NCBI RefSeq assembly: GCF_000172155.1
Contig: NZ_ABIZ01000001.1
Location: forward strand, 930,001-994,000
DNA: 64,000 bases
Reading direction: 5' to 3'
Source: Verrucomicrobium spinosum DSM 4136 = JCM 18804
GTDB lineage: Bacteria; Verrucomicrobiota; Verrucomicrobiia; Verrucomicrobiales; Verrucomicrobiaceae
Part shown: positions 61,326 to 64,000 of the stretch, one piece after another
Layout: every line of letters starts with the position of its first letter
How positions within the stretch are numbered: the first letter of the stretch is position 1
The notes under the pieces: generated by a model
The model's database searches: none
What the model was told of the DNA's origin: nothing
Seen by the model: the letters and a program-made list of their open reading frames with translations, nothing else
Program-made: the position numbers and the translations under genes

Positions 61326-62097
61326 CGAATTCCGCACCTCCTTTCAGCTCGCATGGCATGTGGTCGTCCGCAACTGGGTGGTCTATCGCAAGGACTTCCT
61401 GGCGAACATTTCACCCACCCTGGCGGATCCCGCGCTCATGCTCACTGCGCTGGGCATGGGGCTCTCGCCGTTCATCGGGCAGATCGGCGGACTGTCGTAT
61501 GCCCAGTATCTGGCTCCAGGCATGGTCGCCACCACGGCGCTCTTCACCGCCTTCTTTGAGAGCAGCTATGGGTTCTATGTAAAAATGACCTTTGAGTCTG
61601 TCTTCAAGGCCATGCTCACCACGCCCATCGGCGTGCGGGAGGTGGTCATGGGGGAGTTCCTCTGGGGCTTCATCCGTGCGGCATTGATGGGCGGGACCGT
61701 GGGCGTCTTCCTGCTCCTCATGGGGCTGCTGAGCAATCCGTGGTCGGTGTTTCTCTTTCCGCTGATCGCAGGCCTGCTCGCCGTGCCCTGCGGTGCGATC
61801 GGCCTGCTGGCCTCCGCCATGGTGCGGAACATCAACCAGTTCCAGACCGTTTATTCGTTCCTCATCGCGCCCATCTTCTACCTGTCAGGCGTGTTCTTCC
61901 CGCTGGGAGACCGGCCGGTGCTGAGCGTGATCGTGCAGTTCTCTCCCTTCTACCACGGGGTGCGGCTGCTCCAGCTCAGTGCCTGGGGCCAGTGGCATCC
62001 TGGAGAGATCGCCTGGCATTTGGGCATGCTGTTGCTGTTCACCGCTGGGTTGTGTTATTGGGCGTATCGGAAGGTGGTGAAGATTCTCACGACGTAG
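61318..62097 (+). CDS. ABC-2 type permease (NodJ/DrrB-like)
   Basis: This 259-residue membrane protein has six predicted helices and the ABC-2 conserved YSFLIAPIFYLSGVFFP segment, followed by PFYHGVRLLQL, as in NodJ and related exporters. The 8-base overlap with the upstream ATPase shows a two-gene export system. The cargo is not indicated; a surface glycan, lipid or small natural product is possible. The hairpin array follows the stop. Confidence 0.94.
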   Translation: MTDEFRTSFQLAWHVVVRNWVVYRKDFLANISPTLADPALMLTALGMGLSPFIGQIGGLSYAQYLAPGMVATTALFTAFFESSYGFYVKMTFESVFKAMLTTPIGVREVVMGEFLWGFIRAALMGGTVGVFLLLMGLLSNPWSVFLFPLIAGLLAVPCGAIGLLASAMVRNINQFQTVYSFLIAPIFYLSGVFFPLGDRPVLSVIVQFSPFYHGVRLLQLSAWGQWHPGEIAWHLGMLLLFTAGLCYWAYRKVVKILTT

Positions 62098-62471
62098 GCG
62101 GGGTGGCCCGGGGAAGCATAGGGAAGGGGAAGTTGGATGCCGAAGGCATCCCAGCTATTAGCCGGGGTTGAGCGTAGCGATACCCCCGGTAATCAAGAAT
62201 TTGTCTTCACCCTGAAGGGGTGACAGCAGCGTGAGCCTGTCATTGGACGTCGCTGGCATCCGCTCCGGGATGCGATACCCCTTTCAAAATTCCGGAGGTA
62301 TCAGTCGCTACGCTCCTTCAACCTCCGTCTAATGGCTGTGATGCCTCCGGCATCGGGTGGCTACGCTAGAATGATCAGGTGGAAAGGCCCGTCGCCATCA
62401 ACGCTTCCACGTCATTCGAGCGCAACGTCGCCCGCAGACTGATGTTTTTCCGCGCCAGCCACACACCAGCC
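62098..62471. other. 374-base convergent gap
   Basis: Between the ABC permease (plus) and DUF1501 (minus). It contains the hairpin array at 62135-62354 and no supported gene; the array may end transcription from both sides. Confidence 0.55.
62135..62354. repeat. Array of five short hairpins (second copy of this type)
   Basis: Stems with short loops: GGATGCC/GGCATCC (62135-62151), CCGGGG/CCCCGG (62162-62189), TCACCC/GGGTGA (62207-62223), GCATCC/GGATGC (62256-62273) and GATGCC/GGCATC (62340-62354). Like the array at 41712-41853, small loops recur at fairly regular intervals. Confidence 0.65.
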
Positions 62472-63878
62472 TCACGCCAACACGCTTTTCACCACGTGCC
62501 CGTGCACATCAGTGAGACGGAAATCCCGCCCCTGAAACCGATAAGTGAGCTTCTCGTGATCGAAGCCGAGCTGGTGCAGCAAGGTTGCATTCAAGTCATG
62601 CACATGCACCGCATCACGCACCACGTTGAAACCCAGTTCGTCGGTCTCGCCGTGGATGTGCCCCTTCTTGAATCCTCCGCCTGCGACCCACATGGTGAAG
62701 CAGCGGTTGTGGTGGTCGCGCCCATCATTGCCTCCTTGAACCATGGGCGTCCTCCCAAACTCGCCGCCCCATACCACCAGGGTGTCATCCAGCAGCCCGC
62801 GTTGTTTTAAGTCTTTCACCAGTGCAGCGCTGGCCTGATCTGTGTTCTGGCAGTTCTCCTTGATGGCCTTCGTCAGATTGCCGTGCTGGTCCCAGGCTTC
62901 GTGAAAGAGCTGCACAAAGCGCACCCCCCGTTCAATCAACCGGCGGGCCAGCAGGCAGTTCCGGGCATAGGAGGCTTCCTTCACATCCTTGATGCCATAC
63001 ATCTCCAGGATGGGTTTCGGCTCCTGGCTGAGATCCATCAGCTCCGGCGCGCTGGTTTGCAACCGGTAGGCCATTTCATAGGCATCAATGCGTGCCGAGA
63101 TCTCCGGATCCCCGGCATCGCCCAGGGCCAGGCGGTTGAGTTCGTTGAGCGTGTCCAGCGAGGCCCGCTGGGCGGCGGCGTCGATGCCCCGTGGGTTCGA
63201 GAGGTATAACACTGGATCTCCCGCACTGCGAAACGGCACGCCGCCGTAGGAGGTGGGCAGGAAGCCGCACCCGTAGTTGCTGGCACCGCCGCTGGTGCCC
63301 TTGGCGCTGGTCAGCACCACATAGCCGGGCAGGTCCTCGCACTCGCTGCCCAGGCCGTAGAGCGTCCAGGCACCGAAGCTTGGCCTGCCGAACTGTTGCG
63401 ACCCGGTGTTCATCAGGATCTGGGCCGGCGCGTGGTTCACTGCATCCGTCTGCATCGAGCGGATCAGGCACAGGTCATCCGCGATGCTGGCGGTATGCGG
63501 CAGCAATTCACTGATCTCCATGCCGCTGGCACCATGCCGGGTAAACTTGTACTTCGCCCCCAGCAAGGCGGAGTTGGGCTTGATGAACGCGGCGCGATAC
63601 CCGTAGAGCAGCTCCGGGGGCGGCAGCTTGCCATCGCGTTTGGTCAGCTCTGGCTTGGGGTCGAAGAGCTCCAGATGACTGGGCGCTCCAGCCTGGAACA
63701 TATAGATGACCCTCTTCGCCTTGGCCGGGAAGTGCGATCTCGGGGTGCCGCCGGTGATTGCAGGAGACGCCGTTGCCGAAGCCTCCCGGGCCAGCAGAGA
63801 ATTGGCGGCAATCCCGGCCAGGCCGAGACCGCAGTCGCGGAGGAACCAGCGTCGCTTCAGATAATTGGGGGGAAACAT
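62472..63878 (-). CDS. DUF1501 exported sulfatase-like protein
   Basis: This 468-residue protein is a DUF1501 member, a sulfatase-related family abundant in Planctomycetes and Verrucomicrobiota. A Tat-like signal (KRRWFLRDCGLGLAG) is followed by FMQAGAPSH-type sequence (YMFQAGAPSHLELFDPKP), GYVVLTSAKGTSGG, EAWDQHGNL and GGEFGRTPMVQGGNDGRDHH. The family has alkaline-phosphatase-fold metal motifs but unproven activity; some are linked to sulfated-polysaccharide or planctomycete-type utilisation. It begins 25 bases after a DUF1553-type gene on the same strand, the usual PVC pair. Confidence 0.94.
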   Translation of the reverse strand: MFPPNYLKRRWFLRDCGLGLAGIAANSLLAREASATASPAITGGTPRSHFPAKAKRVIYMFQAGAPSHLELFDPKPELTKRDGKLPPPELLYGYRAAFIKPNSALLGAKYKFTRHGASGMEISELLPHTASIADDLCLIRSMQTDAVNHAPAQILMNTGSQQFGRPSFGAWTLYGLGSECEDLPGYVVLTSAKGTSGGASNYGCGFLPTSYGGVPFRSAGDPVLYLSNPRGIDAAAQRASLDTLNELNRLALGDAGDPEISARIDAYEMAYRLQTSAPELMDLSQEPKPILEMYGIKDVKEASYARNCLLARRLIERGVRFVQLFHEAWDQHGNLTKAIKENCQNTDQASAALVKDLKQRGLLDDTLVVWGGEFGRTPMVQGGNDGRDHHNRCFTMWVAGGGFKKGHIHGETDELGFNVVRDAVHVHDLNATLLHQLGFDHEKLTYRFQGRDFRLTDVHGHVVKSVLA

Positions 63879-63902
63879 GATGGAGCAGGTGGGCAGGGAG
63901 CT

Positions 63903-64000
63903 TCAGGACTTTGTCATGGTTTCGTCCAGATTCAGGAGGACACGGCTGACCACCGTCCAGGTGGCGATGTCCACCGGCGTGGCGTTGGGCGGGAGCAATT
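63903..64000 (-). CDS. DUF1553/PSD1-type protein, C-terminal end (truncated)
   Basis: Only the last 31 codons are inside the window. They read LLPPNATPVD, then TWTVVSRVLLNLDETMTKS before the stop, which matches the usual C-terminus of DUF1549/DUF1553 (PSD1 domain) proteins. These large exported proteins typically come with DUF1501 genes in PVC bacteria, as here. The rest lies beyond the window. Confidence 0.8.
   Translation of the reverse strand, partial: LLPPNATPVDIATWTVVSRVLLNLDETMTKS

Overview
The window looks like chromosome from a member of the Verrucomicrobiota (Verrucomicrobiales-like). The support is its gene content: a very large PVC-type CxxCH haem protein, a DUF1501 gene next to the end of a DUF1553-type gene, a DUF1080 protein, a DUF4838 protein, a neutral-ceramidase-like exported protein, an AraC-rich sugar-type neighbourhood and a Lys/Ala-rich histone H1-like protein. 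Housekeeping genes are mutS, rpsA, rpmB, lysA, pyrH and frr. The DNA is GC-rich, genes are dense, and Shine-Dalgarno sequences are mostly weak. No rRNA, tRNA, CRISPR array, transposase or prophage was seen.

Layout. 0-7 kb: the end of an M20 peptidase-type gene, a coupled PIG-L deacetylase/methyltransferase pair, corA and mutS, then a 640-base non-coding stretch leading to a 53-residue histone H1-like gene. 7-14.4 kb: a minus-strand lipid-modification operon (desaturase, FAD oxidoreductase, DUF1365, CFA-type methyltransferase, DUF1475, DUF1295, second CFA-type methyltransferase, TPR lipoprotein-like tail gene), with most genes overlapping by a few bases. 14.8-22.7 kb: envelope and general functions (amidase, MsbA-like ABC exporter, DUF255 thioredoxin-fold protein, HAD phosphatase, LolC/E-like permease). 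23-26 kb: a DUF4915 protein and a beta-rich unknown. 26-33 kb: rpsA with a structured leader and a textbook terminator, RlpA, the PVC haem protein and a tandem HMA protein. 33-42 kb: methyltransferase, Gfo/Idh/MocA oxidoreductase, rpmB, lysA, an exported possible cysteine-protease-fold protein, pyrH-frr and a left-handed beta-helix protein. 42-46 kb: small unknown genes and a DUF4838 glycan-type protein.

The most unusual locus is 46.2-52.1 kb. One 1316-residue gene encodes, in order, a beta-rich N-domain, a GT4 glycosyltransferase, a terpene-cyclase-like alpha/alpha toroid carrying a DxDD motif and QW-like repeats, and a cytochrome P450. It is followed at once by a UbiA-type membrane prenyltransferase with both Asp-rich motifs and a C-terminal soluble extension. 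Together they suggest a glycosylated, oxidised isoprenoid pathway held on one scaffold. An O-methyltransferase, an SDR and a quinone-reductase/alcohol-dehydrogenase-like gene lie convergently next to it and could be tailoring genes or unrelated. From 54.8 kb to the end come two AraC regulators, exported sugar/lipid-type hydrolases, a NodI/NodJ-like ABC pair, and the DUF1501/DUF1553 module.

The intergenic DNA is also notable. It contains two long imperfect inverted repeats (32027-32294 and 33051-33157), two arrays of about five short hairpins each (41712-41853 and 62135-62354), and short repeated tracts such as ATTAGGAAT and GTGATTCGGTAA placed just after stop codons. These look like dispersed REP/MITE-type elements, but no genome-wide comparison could be run.
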